Positions 52,273 to 61,122 of a stretch of 64,000 bases of DNA are shown piece after piece. The stretch is from NCBI GenBank assembly GCA_021810905.1, contig JAJZQH010000006.1, positions 62,001 through 126,000 on the forward strand, written 5' to 3'. Every line of letters begins with the position of its first letter. Position 1 is the first letter of the stretch. Source of the stretch: a bacterium (GTDB lineage: Bacteria > UBA10199 > 2-02-FULL-44-16 > JAAZCA01). Below the pieces are notes generated by a model that did no database searches, was not told where the DNA came from, and worked only from the letters and a program-made list of their open reading frames with translations. Both the position numbers and the translations under genes were made by a program.

Positions 52273-53079
52273 TCAATCTGCTGGAAGAAAGGAAGCCATG
52301 TGTCGTTCAATTCGTCTATTGATATCTTCCCAACGTCCTCTATAAATTCCTTCCTTCCAGAACCCGAATTTCTTGAGGGCCATCTGTGCACATAACAGCG
52401 CAAGTTTTCCGCATGCGGCATATGATAAACCACAAAGATTCATGAAACCCGATGGCTCCATGTGTCGCAGTCCGGCTAAGGCTGAACCATGTGTCATCCA
52501 ATTCATTTTTTGATACTCTGTGCAATATATCTCTGTCAATTTTGTGTTCTCATGCGAATCTGCGATCTCTACATCTGTATTTAATCTGTTACCAGTCCAT
52601 CGGCAAACGGGATGATTCACTTTTGCCCAGAACTGTTGTCGTTTATGTACAATGGCTTCTTTATCTTTATCAATGAAGGCCTTCTGAGCATGATAATGAT
52701 CGGGTAGAGCCAGGCCTTGTTCTCCGTAGTATCGCAACACCTTTTCCGCCGCCTTAAGCTTGGCAGATTCTTCCCATGCTCTCATTTTCAAATATCCATC
52801 GGCTTTATCGTGGTGAAGCAAGATCATGTCGGTGGTCAGTTCTAACAATGCACGATTGACGTGCGCGATAGTTTGAAAATCAGAGGATTGATTGCATTTA
52901 CGCAATGTTTTCATGAAGCAGACCGCTCGGCAAAATAGGCCAAAATATGTATTTTCATTTGGAGTTTTCCCGAGAACTCCTCGAATCATATCAAAGATTC
53001 CTTGTTCCAGATAGTCGCAGATCATCTGCATTTGCTGGAACAAACCTTCGAAAAACTTTTCTTCTTCGTCTGATTTCAT
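52273..53079 (-). CDS. DUF5677-like protein
   Basis: 268 residues, mostly helical, with several conserved Cys and His (MTHGSALAGLRHM, NLCGLSYAACG) and a pattern of long helices as in the DUF5677/DUF5677-like group often found in defense islands. No catalytic motif can be assigned. ATG at 53079 is preferred (AGGGA upstream); the frame extends to 53160. Codon use and AT content match the island. Confidence 0.65.
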   Translation of the reverse strand: MKSDEEEKFFEGLFQQMQMICDYLEQGIFDMIRGVLGKTPNENTYFGLFCRAVCFMKTLRKCNQSSDFQTIAHVNRALLELTTDMILLHHDKADGYLKMRAWEESAKLKAAEKVLRYYGEQGLALPDHYHAQKAFIDKDKEAIVHKRQQFWAKVNHPVCRWTGNRLNTDVEIADSHENTKLTEIYCTEYQKMNWMTHGSALAGLRHMEPSGFMNLCGLSYAACGKLALLCAQMALKKFGFWKEGIYRGRWEDINRRIERHMASFLPAD

Positions 53080-53344
53080 TTGAATCCCTGTTTCTACCCA
53101 CGCGCACAGCAAGTCCTCCCCCACACTGCCAACTCTATACCCCACTCCCGCGGGCAGCACAACTTATGCGATTGGATTGTTATGTGGTGCTGCGACGAAA
53201 ATTCGATGACGAAAATACTGCAGTGCTGCTGCGAATCGCAGCAGCTGCGGAAGGTGCGCCTGTTGATTCTCAAGGATTTTTTCCTGGCCCGTAGATTGCA
53301 TTATGTACCCTTGTCGTATGTTCACGAATCTCTGGAGGGACAAG

Positions 53345-53872
53345 ATGTCGGATTCAAACGCACTCATTCCGATAGAGGATATTGAAACCAACATTAAACT
53401 GGTGAGAGGACAGCGCGTAATACTCGCCACGGATCTTGCTCGGCTTTATGGCGTCTCAACCAAGAGATTGAACGAGCAGGTCATCCGCAATAGAGAACGC
53501 TTCCCTCCTGATTTCGTGTTTCAGCTTAATTATCAAGAGGTTGAACATTCAAGGTCGCAATTTGCGACCTTGAAACGTGGCATGAATATTAAATATCTTC
53601 CATACGCCTTCACTGAACATGGTGCGGTAATGGCAGCTAACGTACTGCGGTCCAAGCGGGCATTCGCAGCGAGCATCTATGTTGTCAGGGCCTTCGTGAA
53701 ACTGAGAGAGTTTCTTGCGTCTCACAAAGAGCTGGCCGAAAAATTCGCCGAATTGGAAAGGCAAGCCGGGACGCACGACAAGGCTATTGTCTCGCTGTTT
53801 GAAGCGATCAGAAAACTCATGGCCCCAGAACCGGAGAACAAGAAAAGGATTGGATTCATGTTGGATGGATGA
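53345..53872 (+). CDS. ORF6N domain protein
   Basis: 175 residues. ATG follows TGGAGGGACAAG. An N-terminal ORF6N DNA-binding domain (ILATDLARLYGVSTKRLNEQV, seen in part as DLARLYGVSTKRLN, then NRERFPPDFVFQL and YAFTEHGAVMAANVL) is followed by a coiled coil (HKELAEKFAELERQ). Proteins of this kind are common in prophages and islands, where they act as phage antirepressor-like or regulatory factors. It closes the island. Confidence 0.88.
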   Translation: MSDSNALIPIEDIETNIKLVRGQRVILATDLARLYGVSTKRLNEQVIRNRERFPPDFVFQLNYQEVEHSRSQFATLKRGMNIKYLPYAFTEHGAVMAANVLRSKRAFAASIYVVRAFVKLREFLASHKELAEKFAELERQAGTHDKAIVSLFEAIRKLMAPEPENKKRIGFMLDG

Positions 53873-53947
53873 CAAGGCAACTGCGATGGTGAGGCGAATC
53901 TACGGTGATGATCAAGCGACGATAATGCGAATTGATGGCGGGTGTTC

Positions 53948-53975
53948 GATTCACGATTTACGATTCACGATTTAC
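53948..53975 (-). repeat. Heptamer array over the stop codon of the PHP lipoprotein gene
   Basis: On the plus strand GATTCAC, GATTTAC, GATTCAC, GATTTAC. Read on the minus strand the first unit is GTAAATC, and its TAA is the stop codon of the lipoprotein gene. Single arm. Confidence 0.82.
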
Positions 53976-56900
53976 GGCTTTATCGGCGAGATTCCCTCTT
54001 TTACGTATTTCGCGGTGAAGCCGTTGCCTTCGGTATCGAGGAATATCGGGTTCGCCAGCGCCCAGGCGCTGGCGCCTACTCGCTCGTCGGCGTGGAATAG
54101 CGCTAGGTTCGCGGGGTCGATGCTTTCGGGCGCCTTGGTCTCGTCGACGAGCGCGTTGGTGACGATCGGGAAGAGCGAGCGGTAGCCCTTTGTCGAATGC
54201 GTGCCGCGCGCCATCACGACTACCCACGTGTCCTCGTCCACCGTGAGATCGAACGTCACACTCGCGGTGATCGCGCCGTTCTCCTCTTTCCAGTCCGTGA
54301 GCGTCCCCTCCGCAAGGCTGAAGCTCTTCGTGGGTTCATACGAATAGCGCGGCATGTGATACGGCTTGTAGAACGTTGCCGGATCTGCCGCTGTCCCCTG
54401 CATCGGCGTGTCCGTGGCGTCGTCCACGGGCATGGGCTCGGTGTTCGCGTATACCTCTATGGTGTCGAACCACGCCCACGACGGCGCGGTCACGTTCACC
54501 GTGAACTGCGCGTGCCTACCCTTGATCGTGCCGCCAACGTCTGCAGAATCGCCCGCATCTCCTTTTGCCTTCACCATGATAATTGGACCAGCTGAGATCG
54601 TGGTCTTGTGCGCCTTTACGTTTGCCGCGTATTCGTTGAGATCGATGGCGTCGTGCGACGCACCCATTCCGTCCGCCGGGTCCACGGAACTCGCGATGAA
54701 ATTGCGCGGGATGCCCACCGGATCCGGTACGACGCGGTGGCTGTCCGAGTCCGCGGTCGCCGTGGCGAGTATCCCTAAGTTGAGCAGGTTGAACCACGTC
54801 GGGAGTGCTGCGCGGAAGAGTATTCCGTTGTCGTGCAGATGCGGCCCCACCACCAGCTCCACCGCGTCGTAGTTTGCGGTCATGAGACCCGACTCGCCGA
54901 ACGGAATCGGAAACGCGGTGCCCGAACTGCGCGGCGGCATGCGGCGCTCCACCGGATCTGCGTAGCTCGACAGCGGCGCCACGCCGAATCCATCCATATA
55001 GAAAGGTGTCGTGACCCAGCCCGACGCGAGCGGCAGCCCAGTGGGGTTGTCCATGAGGTGATTGATCTGAATCACGGGATTCGCGGGATCTGATCTCAGC
55101 CTCGTTATGAGTTCGTCGAGCGAAGGCCCGACTTCAGGCGCCATCGAAACGATGTCGTCCGGCATCTCGCTCCAGTCGGGCGCGCCGCCGTCTGGATCGT
55201 CCGGATGAGGAGTGAGCGGATACGCGTGAATATGTCCGTAATGATTGGGCGTAATCTCGTCCCCGGGCGAAGACCTGATGCTGCCGGCCTTGATGAGCCC
55301 CATATTGACGAGCGACGCGATCACGGGTTCGTAATCCACGATATAGTCGTGATCGGACGATTGCAGCACGTCGAGCCCCTCCGCCGCAGCGGAAAGCACG
55401 CGCTCTTCCTGGGTGATATTCGAATCCGGACTCGCGATGCAGTGGATATGAAAGTCCGCGCTGATGTAACCCGGAGTCTTCACGATGCGCTTGAGCTTTA
55501 TCTCTCCGAGGTCGACCTGTGCTCCGGCCTGCACCTCTATCACCTTCTCTTCCGCCGCATATTCCGGCCCGTGGCTGAAGTTGAAGAGATATGTCCCAGG
55601 CTCCAGGTTGAAGCTGGAGCTGCCGGTCATGTCGAACGTCCCGCGAATGGTCGTGTACTTCACGTCGACTATTCCGAACGGTTGCAGCCAGTAAATGGTG
55701 GAGCGGAATCTTCCGGCGCTTCCAACCTTGTTGGGACTGGGATCTTCGCCGACTATCGTGAGCCTCACGGGCATCGGCTGCGCGCTGTCCGCGTCCACTA
55801 CGGGTTTCGACAGCGTCACTGTCCCGACCTCTCCCAGCGTGCACGTCACGCTCGCCGCTTCTTTCGTCTCGACGTCGATCTCCGCGGGATCGCACGAGCC
55901 GGCGTCCGTGGTGCCGTTCTTCTGGAAGCCGGGCATCTCCACGCTGACCTTGTAATGACCGTCGCCAAAGCGCCTTGATTCGAGCTCTCCTCCCGTGGGC
56001 AACTGCCCCGAGAAGCGGCCCGCGGAATCCGTGCGATACGTGATGAGGGTTCCGCCGCCGGAATTCACTGCCACTGTAGCGCCGGCGACCGGCTTGCCAG
56101 CCGCGTCCTGAACGCGCCCGGTGAGCGGCCTCGTTGCTGCGCCAATTGCGGCCAGCCCGTTGTCCATGACCTCGCCCGCGGAACCGCCGCCCACCACCAG
56201 GTAGCTCGTGATCGTACGCGACTGCCCCGCCGGGATGACGAAATGAATTTCCGGAGTGCCGCCCATTCCTAGAGGAAGTATCTTGAGGAATTCCTCTCCA
56301 AAGACCAGGCCCGTAACTCCTGAATAGGAAACAGACGCGCTGTTGTAAGGCTGGCTCGTCTTCGGGTCCATGAATTGCGCCGCATTGAAGAAGTATCCAT
56401 AGGATGCCCCCGCGCCGTCGAATGCGGCATATACCACCGCCGGGGTATTGCCGCCGACCTGCGTCATGAGGTCTGGCGTAAAGCCGATGCCCGGCACCAG
56501 CATGGAGACCTGGCCGGACAAGTTTACGAACTCGCCCATCGGGAGCTTGATGTCTTTTTCACCGTCATTCTTGAACGTGGTGTCGATGCGCACGTAGTTC
56601 TTGCCCGGCTCGAGCGTGTAGTCGGTCACGACCTCAGGTTTGAGGCCCTTGAGGTCGTCGTAGATCTCGAACGGATTTCTGCGATCGTCGAAGCGGTTTG
56701 AAAAGGAAATCGACTGACCTGCCACACCCTGCGCAACCTCGCCTATGAAGTCGAGATCCAGGTAATCGTACACGTCGATGAGCCCGTGCGCGCGCAGGAC
56801 CTTCGCGCCGCTCTCCGTGCCTTCCGTTACGGCCTCGTAATTCTGATAGTTGACGGTCCATTCGATATTCACGAGCGGAAACATCGAGCCGAAGCTGTCC

Positions 56901-57208
56901 TGTCCTGCCTCGCCCGCGGCACGCACGATATCCGCATCTATTATATTGCCGCCGAACGAATCCACGTTGGAGTTCTTGCCGGGCTTCTGGATGATGACGC
57001 GGATCTTGTCGTTTGAGAGCAGCACGTCGCCCACGCGGCCCTGGGCATTGGGTCCGCCTATGAGCTCGGACTCGCTGTGAATGGTGAACGGCGTCTCGGG
57101 ATACCCGGAGACGTCGGGGCTGGGCGCACTCTTGCTCCCGCTGCAGGCGGCGAGGATGAGTGCAGGTAAAAAAACAAAGCCCCACATTTTTATGAATCGC
57201 ATGACCAT
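53972..57208 (-). CDS. Large lipoprotein with carboxypeptidase-regulatory-like and PHP metallohydrolase domains
   Basis: 1078 residues. A signal peptide with lipobox ALILAACSG anchors it to a membrane. Residues 40-350 are beta-rich. A carboxypeptidase-regulatory-like (Ig fold) domain follows around 360-450 (GRVQDAAGKPVAGATVAV, GRFSGQLPTGG). From about 590 comes a PHP/CehA-like domain: YISADFHIHCIASPDS with HIH, then LQSSDHDYIVDYEP and later NHYGHIHAYP and QINHLMDNP. Such PHP proteins are metal-dependent phosphoesterases or hydrolases. The C-terminal 250 residues are beta-rich. The second ATG (57202) is an equally good start. Confidence 0.83.
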   Translation of the reverse strand: MVMRFIKMWGFVFLPALILAACSGSKSAPSPDVSGYPETPFTIHSESELIGGPNAQGRVGDVLLSNDKIRVIIQKPGKNSNVDSFGGNIIDADIVRAAGEAGQDSFGSMFPLVNIEWTVNYQNYEAVTEGTESGAKVLRAHGLIDVYDYLDLDFIGEVAQGVAGQSISFSNRFDDRRNPFEIYDDLKGLKPEVVTDYTLEPGKNYVRIDTTFKNDGEKDIKLPMGEFVNLSGQVSMLVPGIGFTPDLMTQVGGNTPAVVYAAFDGAGASYGYFFNAAQFMDPKTSQPYNSASVSYSGVTGLVFGEEFLKILPLGMGGTPEIHFVIPAGQSRTITSYLVVGGGSAGEVMDNGLAAIGAATRPLTGRVQDAAGKPVAGATVAVNSGGGTLITYRTDSAGRFSGQLPTGGELESRRFGDGHYKVSVEMPGFQKNGTTDAGSCDPAEIDVETKEAASVTCTLGEVGTVTLSKPVVDADSAQPMPVRLTIVGEDPSPNKVGSAGRFRSTIYWLQPFGIVDVKYTTIRGTFDMTGSSSFNLEPGTYLFNFSHGPEYAAEEKVIEVQAGAQVDLGEIKLKRIVKTPGYISADFHIHCIASPDSNITQEERVLSAAAEGLDVLQSSDHDYIVDYEPVIASLVNMGLIKAGSIRSSPGDEITPNHYGHIHAYPLTPHPDDPDGGAPDWSEMPDDIVSMAPEVGPSLDELITRLRSDPANPVIQINHLMDNPTGLPLASGWVTTPFYMDGFGVAPLSSYADPVERRMPPRSSGTAFPIPFGESGLMTANYDAVELVVGPHLHDNGILFRAALPTWFNLLNLGILATATADSDSHRVVPDPVGIPRNFIASSVDPADGMGASHDAIDLNEYAANVKAHKTTISAGPIIMVKAKGDAGDSADVGGTIKGRHAQFTVNVTAPSWAWFDTIEVYANTEPMPVDDATDTPMQGTAADPATFYKPYHMPRYSYEPTKSFSLAEGTLTDWKEENGAITASVTFDLTVDEDTWVVVMARGTHSTKGYRSLFPIVTNALVDETKAPESIDPANLALFHADERVGASAWALANPIFLDTEGNGFTAKYVKEGISPIKP

Positions 57209-57229
57209 GGCCTGTCATCAAAATACATT

Positions 57230-57308
57230 CCCTCCCTTTGTAAGGGAGGGTTAGGGAGGGTAGATCAACGAGATCTACCTCCCCTATCCCCTCCTTACAA
57301 AGGAGGGG
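57230..57308. repeat. Nested palindrome of 79 bp
   Basis: Two hairpins with perfect 9-bp stems (CCCTCCCTT/AAGGGAGGG and CCCCTCCTT/AAGGAGGGG) lie in a larger inverted repeat centred near GATCAACGAGATC. The right half recurs at 28-69. The 57209-57755 region holds no gene: it contains this element, a small hairpin at 57429-57450 and the tandem array below. Confidence 0.85.
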
Positions 57309-57460
57309 AAAAGACGCGTCCTTCTTATCGGCCCTTCTCTCAATATGTTGCGCACTTATTGCAGAAATCTGAGAATGCCGCTAGGCGCCATGCAGCAAGG
57401 CTTTGCCGGGGTGCGTCAATACAAAGAGCCCTGCAGCGTAAGCTGCAGGGCATCCACCAC

Positions 57461-57656
57461 CCTCTCCCTTGAGGGGAGAGGGAAGGGTGAGGGTGACCCC
57501 CTCTCCACCACCCTCTCCCTTGAGGGGAGAGGGAAGGGTGAGGGTGACCCCCTCTCCACCACCCTCTCCCTTGAGGGGAGAGGGAAGCCTGCCTGCCGGT
57601 AGGCAGGGGTGAGGGTGCCCCCCTCTCCCCGACCCTCTCCCGCAAGGGGAGAGGGA
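57461..57656. repeat. 51-bp tandem repeat with G/C-rich hairpins
   Basis: Four copies of a unit built around CCTCTCCCTTGAGGGGAGAGG, starting at 57461, 57512, 57563 and 57634. The first two steps are exactly 51 bp. The third step is 71 bp because of a 20-bp insert that contains CTGCCTGCCGGTAGGCAG. The fourth copy has CGCAAG in the loop. Each core can form a stem of about 8 bp. The unit resembles REP-like elements common in bacterial spacers. Confidence 0.85.
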
Positions 57657-57755
57657 GTTTATAGGTTGACTGAATCCTCAAATTGGCGTTAGAAGCAGCT
57701 CGCTCTACAGCCCTATCCATCTGAAATATTATACTTTTTGTCCCAGGAGGCTCAT

Positions 57756-58847
57756 ATGATCATCGGCGTACCGAAGGAGATTAAGACCCAGGAAACCCGC
57801 GTAGCAGTGACACCTGACGGCGTTCGCAAGCTCGTCGGGGCCGGCCATACGGTATTCGTCGAAAAAGGCGCTGGCAATCTCTCGGGGTTCGGCGACGCGG
57901 ATTATCAGGCAGCGGGCGCCACTCTCGAAATGAGCGCCGAGAAGATCTGGAAGGGCTCCGAGATGATCGTCAAGGTCAAGGAGCCGCTTGAGAGCGAGTA
58001 CCGCTACTTCAGGCCCAGCCTCAACCTCTTCACCTATCTGCATCTTGCGAGCATGCCGGAGCTGGTGGCGGCCCTCTGCGAGACAAAGGTCCTCTCCATC
58101 GGATACGAAACCGTAGAGCTGGACGACGGCTCGCTGCCGCTGCTCACGCCTATGAGCGAAGTGGCCGGCCGCATAGCAGCGCAGATCGGCACGTATCTGC
58201 TGCACAAGAATCACGGCGGCAAGGGCCTGCTGCTCGGCGGCGTGACCGGCACAAAGCGCGGCACGGTGGTCGTTATCGGCGGCGGCATAGTCGGCCGCAA
58301 CGCGGCTGAGGTGGCCATGGGCCTTCGCGCGGACACCGTCGTGCTCGACGTGGCTGACAAGAAACTCTCGCAGATAGAGCGCGCGTACAACGGCAAGATA
58401 AAGGCAGTGAAATCTACGGATGCGTCCGTGGCAGAGTGGGTATCAAAGGCAGATCTGCTAGTAGGTGCGGTGCTCGTAACTGGCGATCGCGCGCCGCACG
58501 TCGTCACCGAGAAGATGGTAAAGACCATGCAGCCAGGCTCGGTCGTGGTCGACGTGGCCATCGATCAAGGCGGCTGCATAGAGACGATAAGGGCCACGAG
58601 CCACGATACTCCTACCTATGTGCTGCACGACGTAATCCACTACGCAGTGCCCAATATGCCGGCGCTTACGCCTTACACATCCACCGAGGCGCTCACCGCG
58701 GCGACGTTCCCGTACGCTCTCAAGCTCGCGAGCGAAGGAGTGGAGAAGGCGCTGTCAGGCGACAAGGCGCTCGCAAAGGGTCTTCAGACAAAGACCGGCA
58801 AGGTGACGCTGCCCGTGCTGCAGAAGCTCTTCCCGCAGTGGGCGTAA
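57756..58847 (+). CDS. ald: Alanine dehydrogenase
   Basis: NAD-dependent interconversion of L-alanine and pyruvate plus ammonia, 363 residues. It starts MIIGVPKEIKTQETRVAVTP after CCAGGAGGCTCAT. The substrate-binding Lys and Arg region (VFVEKGAGN; IVKVKEPL), the catalytic His96-type stretch (FTYLHLA) and the NAD site (VVVIGGGIVGRNAAEVAMG) are in place. It stands alone, with a terminator between it and hemL. Related NAD(P) transhydrogenase alpha subunits lack the full C-terminal part seen here. Confidence 0.95.
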   Translation: MIIGVPKEIKTQETRVAVTPDGVRKLVGAGHTVFVEKGAGNLSGFGDADYQAAGATLEMSAEKIWKGSEMIVKVKEPLESEYRYFRPSLNLFTYLHLASMPELVAALCETKVLSIGYETVELDDGSLPLLTPMSEVAGRIAAQIGTYLLHKNHGGKGLLLGGVTGTKRGTVVVIGGGIVGRNAAEVAMGLRADTVVLDVADKKLSQIERAYNGKIKAVKSTDASVAEWVSKADLLVGAVLVTGDRAPHVVTEKMVKTMQPGSVVVDVAIDQGGCIETIRATSHDTPTYVLHDVIHYAVPNMPALTPYTSTEALTAATFPYALKLASEGVEKALSGDKALAKGLQTKTGKVTLPVLQKLFPQWA

Positions 58848-58864
58848 AAACGGAGAGACTAACG

Positions 58865-58902
58865 AAACAGCGGTCGAGCGAAAGCTCAGCCGCTGTTTTT
58901 AT
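58865..58902 (+). terminator. Rho-independent terminator after ald
   Basis: Stem AACAGCGGT-C-GAGC / GCTC-A-GCCGCTGTT with a GAAA loop, followed by TTTTT on the plus strand. It lies between the convergent ald and hemL genes; T-rich flanks on the other side are weak. Confidence 0.88.
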
Positions 58903-60188
58903 TTTGTAGCGGCGAAGCGTAGCGCCGCGTTGTGCGACGATATCGTCTGTTTGATATCGTTCCTGCTGTGTTTGAACGACAGGAAGTTCGCCTCGAACTG
59001 CGAAGGCGGAAGGTTGATTCCCTTCTTCAACATCGACCAGAAATACCGCGCGTATGCGGCGGTGTCCGCGCGCTTCGCGCCCTGATAATCCGTCACCTCG
59101 GAACTCGTGGAAAAGAGGGTGAACATCGAGCCGGCCCTATTGAGCGTGAACCCTACGCCCTCCCTCTTCATGCCTTCGACCATCCCGTCGCACAGCAACT
59201 GCGTACGCTCGTCGAGGGCGCGGTAATCGAGGTGCGCGAGTTCCTTCAGGGCGGCTAGGCCGGAATTCACCGCGATGGGATTCCCCGAGAGCGTGCCGGC
59301 CTGGTAGACGGGGCCTGCCGGGGAGAGGCGCTCCATTATCTCCGCCCTGCCGCCGTAGGCGCCGATAGGTAGCCCCCCTCCTATTATCTTGCCGAGGCAC
59401 GTGAGGTCCGGGCTCACGTTGTAGAGTTTTTGCGCGCCGCCGTAGGTGAGGCGGAATCCAGTGATCACTTCGTCGAATATGAGAACGATCCCGTGCGCCG
59501 CGGTAAGCTCGCGAAGCGCGGCGAGGAATCCGTCTCTCGGCAGCACGACACCCATATTTGCGCAGACCGGCTCGACTATCACGCATGCTATCTCGCGATG
59601 TCGCTTCCTGATGATGGAGGCTATGCTATCGACGTCGTTGTAAGGACAGACGATCGTCTCATCGGCGATGCCGCGCGGGACACCCGCGCTGTCCGGCACG
59701 CCGCAGGTCATTGCGCCAGAGCCAGCGCGCACCAGGAGCCCATCCGAATGGCCGTGATAACAGCCCTCGAACTTTATGATCTTGTCTCTCCCGGTGAACC
59801 CGCGGCTCAGGCGGATGGCGCTCATCGTGGCCTCGGTGCCCGAATTCACGAGCCTCAGCCGTTCGATCGAAGGTATTGCGGCCGAGATGAGCCTGCAGAG
59901 TTTTGTCTCCTGACTCGTGGGCGCGCCGTAGCTCGTGCCTCTTCCGGCCGCGGCGCGTATAGCGCGCACAACCGAAGGGTCCGCGTGCCCGAGCACGAGC
60001 GCACCCCAGCTCATCACATAATCTATGAAGCCATTGCCGTCCTCGTCGTAGAGCTTTGAACCGCGGCCACGCCGGATGAAAAGGGGGTGCCCGCCCACCG
60101 CGCGATAGGCGCGCACAGGACTGGATACGCCGCCGGGCATGGCAGCGAGCGCGTCCTCAAAATGTTTTTTAGATTTATCGAATCTCAT
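58899..60188 (-). CDS. hemL: Glutamate-1-semialdehyde 2,1-aminomutase
   Basis: PLP enzyme that converts glutamate-1-semialdehyde to 5-aminolevulinate, 429 residues. It shows PGGVSSPVRAYRAVGG, NSGTEATMSAIRL, YHGHSDGLLV, LIFDEVITGFR and the PLP Lys in TCLGKIIGGGLPIGAYGG. Last gene of the heme operon; its ATG overlaps the ahbB stop by 4 bp. Confidence 0.97.
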   Translation of the reverse strand: MRFDKSKKHFEDALAAMPGGVSSPVRAYRAVGGHPLFIRRGRGSKLYDEDGNGFIDYVMSWGALVLGHADPSVVRAIRAAAGRGTSYGAPTSQETKLCRLISAAIPSIERLRLVNSGTEATMSAIRLSRGFTGRDKIIKFEGCYHGHSDGLLVRAGSGAMTCGVPDSAGVPRGIADETIVCPYNDVDSIASIIRKRHREIACVIVEPVCANMGVVLPRDGFLAALRELTAAHGIVLIFDEVITGFRLTYGGAQKLYNVSPDLTCLGKIIGGGLPIGAYGGRAEIMERLSPAGPVYQAGTLSGNPIAVNSGLAALKELAHLDYRALDERTQLLCDGMVEGMKREGVGFTLNRAGSMFTLFSTSSEVTDYQGAKRADTAAYARYFWSMLKKGINLPPSQFEANFLSFKHSRNDIKQTISSHNAALRFAATK

Positions 60189-60655
60189 CGCATGATCTCC
60201 GAAAGCTGCGCCTTTTCCTTCTTGAGTTCCCTCACCGTGAAGAGCACGCGGTACTCATCGAGCCGCGCGCGTGCAGCCATGCGCGCGATGACGGCGAGGC
60301 AGGATTTCCTGTCGCGGGCGTGAACCATCGTATAGAGATTAAACGGCCATCCCTTCGCGGGACGCCTCGAATAACAATGGCTCACCTCGTCAAAGCGCGC
60401 AAGCGCCTTGGCCGCGGCATCGAGCCGGTCGTCGCAAACCAGCCAGACGACGAGCGCGTTCGAATGAAGTCCCGCCTTTTCCTGCCTCAATACCGCGCCG
60501 ATCCTGCGGATCACGCCGGCCTTCTTGAGCGCGCGCATAAGTGAGACGAGCGATCGCTCGGTGAGCCCTTGTTCCGTAGCCATCCGCTGAAACGGCCTCT
60601 CGGTGATTTCAAGCGGCCTGTCCATGGAGAGCAGTCTCTTTTTTTCTATCGCCAT
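60185..60655 (-). CDS. ahbB: Siroheme decarboxylase, AhbB-type subunit
   Basis: 156 residues of the Lrp/AsnC-like siroheme decarboxylase family. With AhbA it removes two acetate carboxyls of siroheme to give 12,18-didecarboxysiroheme. Winged-helix part (PFQRMATEQGLTERSLVSLM), then GVIRRIGAVLRQEKAGLHSNALVVW and CYSRRPAKGWPFNLYTMVHAR. The ATG at 60655 follows AGGA; a GTG at 60667 would overlap the ahbA stop. It pairs with the gene just upstream. The A and B subunits are paralogues; naming follows gene order and the WPFNLY motif. Confidence 0.9.
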   Translation of the reverse strand: MAIEKKRLLSMDRPLEITERPFQRMATEQGLTERSLVSLMRALKKAGVIRRIGAVLRQEKAGLHSNALVVWLVCDDRLDAAAKALARFDEVSHCYSRRPAKGWPFNLYTMVHARDRKSCLAVIARMAARARLDEYRVLFTVRELKKEKAQLSEIMR

Positions 60656-60663
60656 CCTCTTCC

Positions 60664-61122
60664 TCACGGCAGTTCAAAGACCGCGCGCATCTTGAACGCC
60701 TTTTCGGTGCGCAGGTCCAGCACGTCCTGAATATCGCTCCTGTCGCTTATCTCGCGTATCAACTTCGTAAGCGCCCTCGACGAAGGAGCGGAGATCGTCC
60801 ACCAGAGATTGTAGTGATCGTCCCGCTCGTAGTGATGGCTCACCTGCGGATATGAGTTTACGATCTTCGCGACCGCATCGATCCTCTTGCGGGGGACGTG
60901 CATGCCTATGAGGCTCGACTTCACGCCGAGCCGCGGCAGATTGAAGATGATGCCCATGCGGCGGATGAGGCCCTGCTCCGCGTGACACCTGAGCCTCTTG
61001 ATGAGCGAGCCCTCCGTGAGCCCGTGCCTTTTGGCGAGCGCCTTGAAAGGCCTCGGCGCAAGCGGCAGACCTCGCTGCAGCTCGCAGAGGATCGCCTTGT
61101 CTCGAGAGCTAAGCGCCGTCAC
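60664..61122 (-). CDS. ahbA: Siroheme decarboxylase, AhbA-type subunit
   Basis: 152 residues, paralogue of the next gene: DKAILCELQRGLPLAPRPF, LTEGSLIKRL, GLIRRMGIIFNLPRLGV and SHHYERDDHYNLWWTISAP. GTG at 61122 is chosen because it gives the normal family length and overlaps the ahbC stop by 14 bp. A much longer frame to 61557 runs antisense-like through ahbC in another frame and has no homologous content there. It forms the heterodimer with AhbB. Confidence 0.92.
   Translation of the reverse strand: MTALSSRDKAILCELQRGLPLAPRPFKALAKRHGLTEGSLIKRLRCHAEQGLIRRMGIIFNLPRLGVKSSLIGMHVPRKRIDAVAKIVNSYPQVSHHYERDDHYNLWWTISAPSSRALTKLIREISDRSDIQDVLDLRTEKAFKMRAVFELP

Noticed and set aside
44667-53872. Integrated prophage or integrative element
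   Set aside because: No integrase, transposase, att duplication at a tRNA, or phage structural gene was found; ORF6N and Fic alone are not enough.
57461-57656. CRISPR array
   Set aside because: Units are directly adjacent without variable spacers, each is itself a palindrome, and no cas gene is present.
57340-57720. Frames on both strands through the 51-bp repeats
   Set aside because: They exist only because the repeat unit length is divisible by three and lacks stops; no ribosome site or non-repeat coding part.
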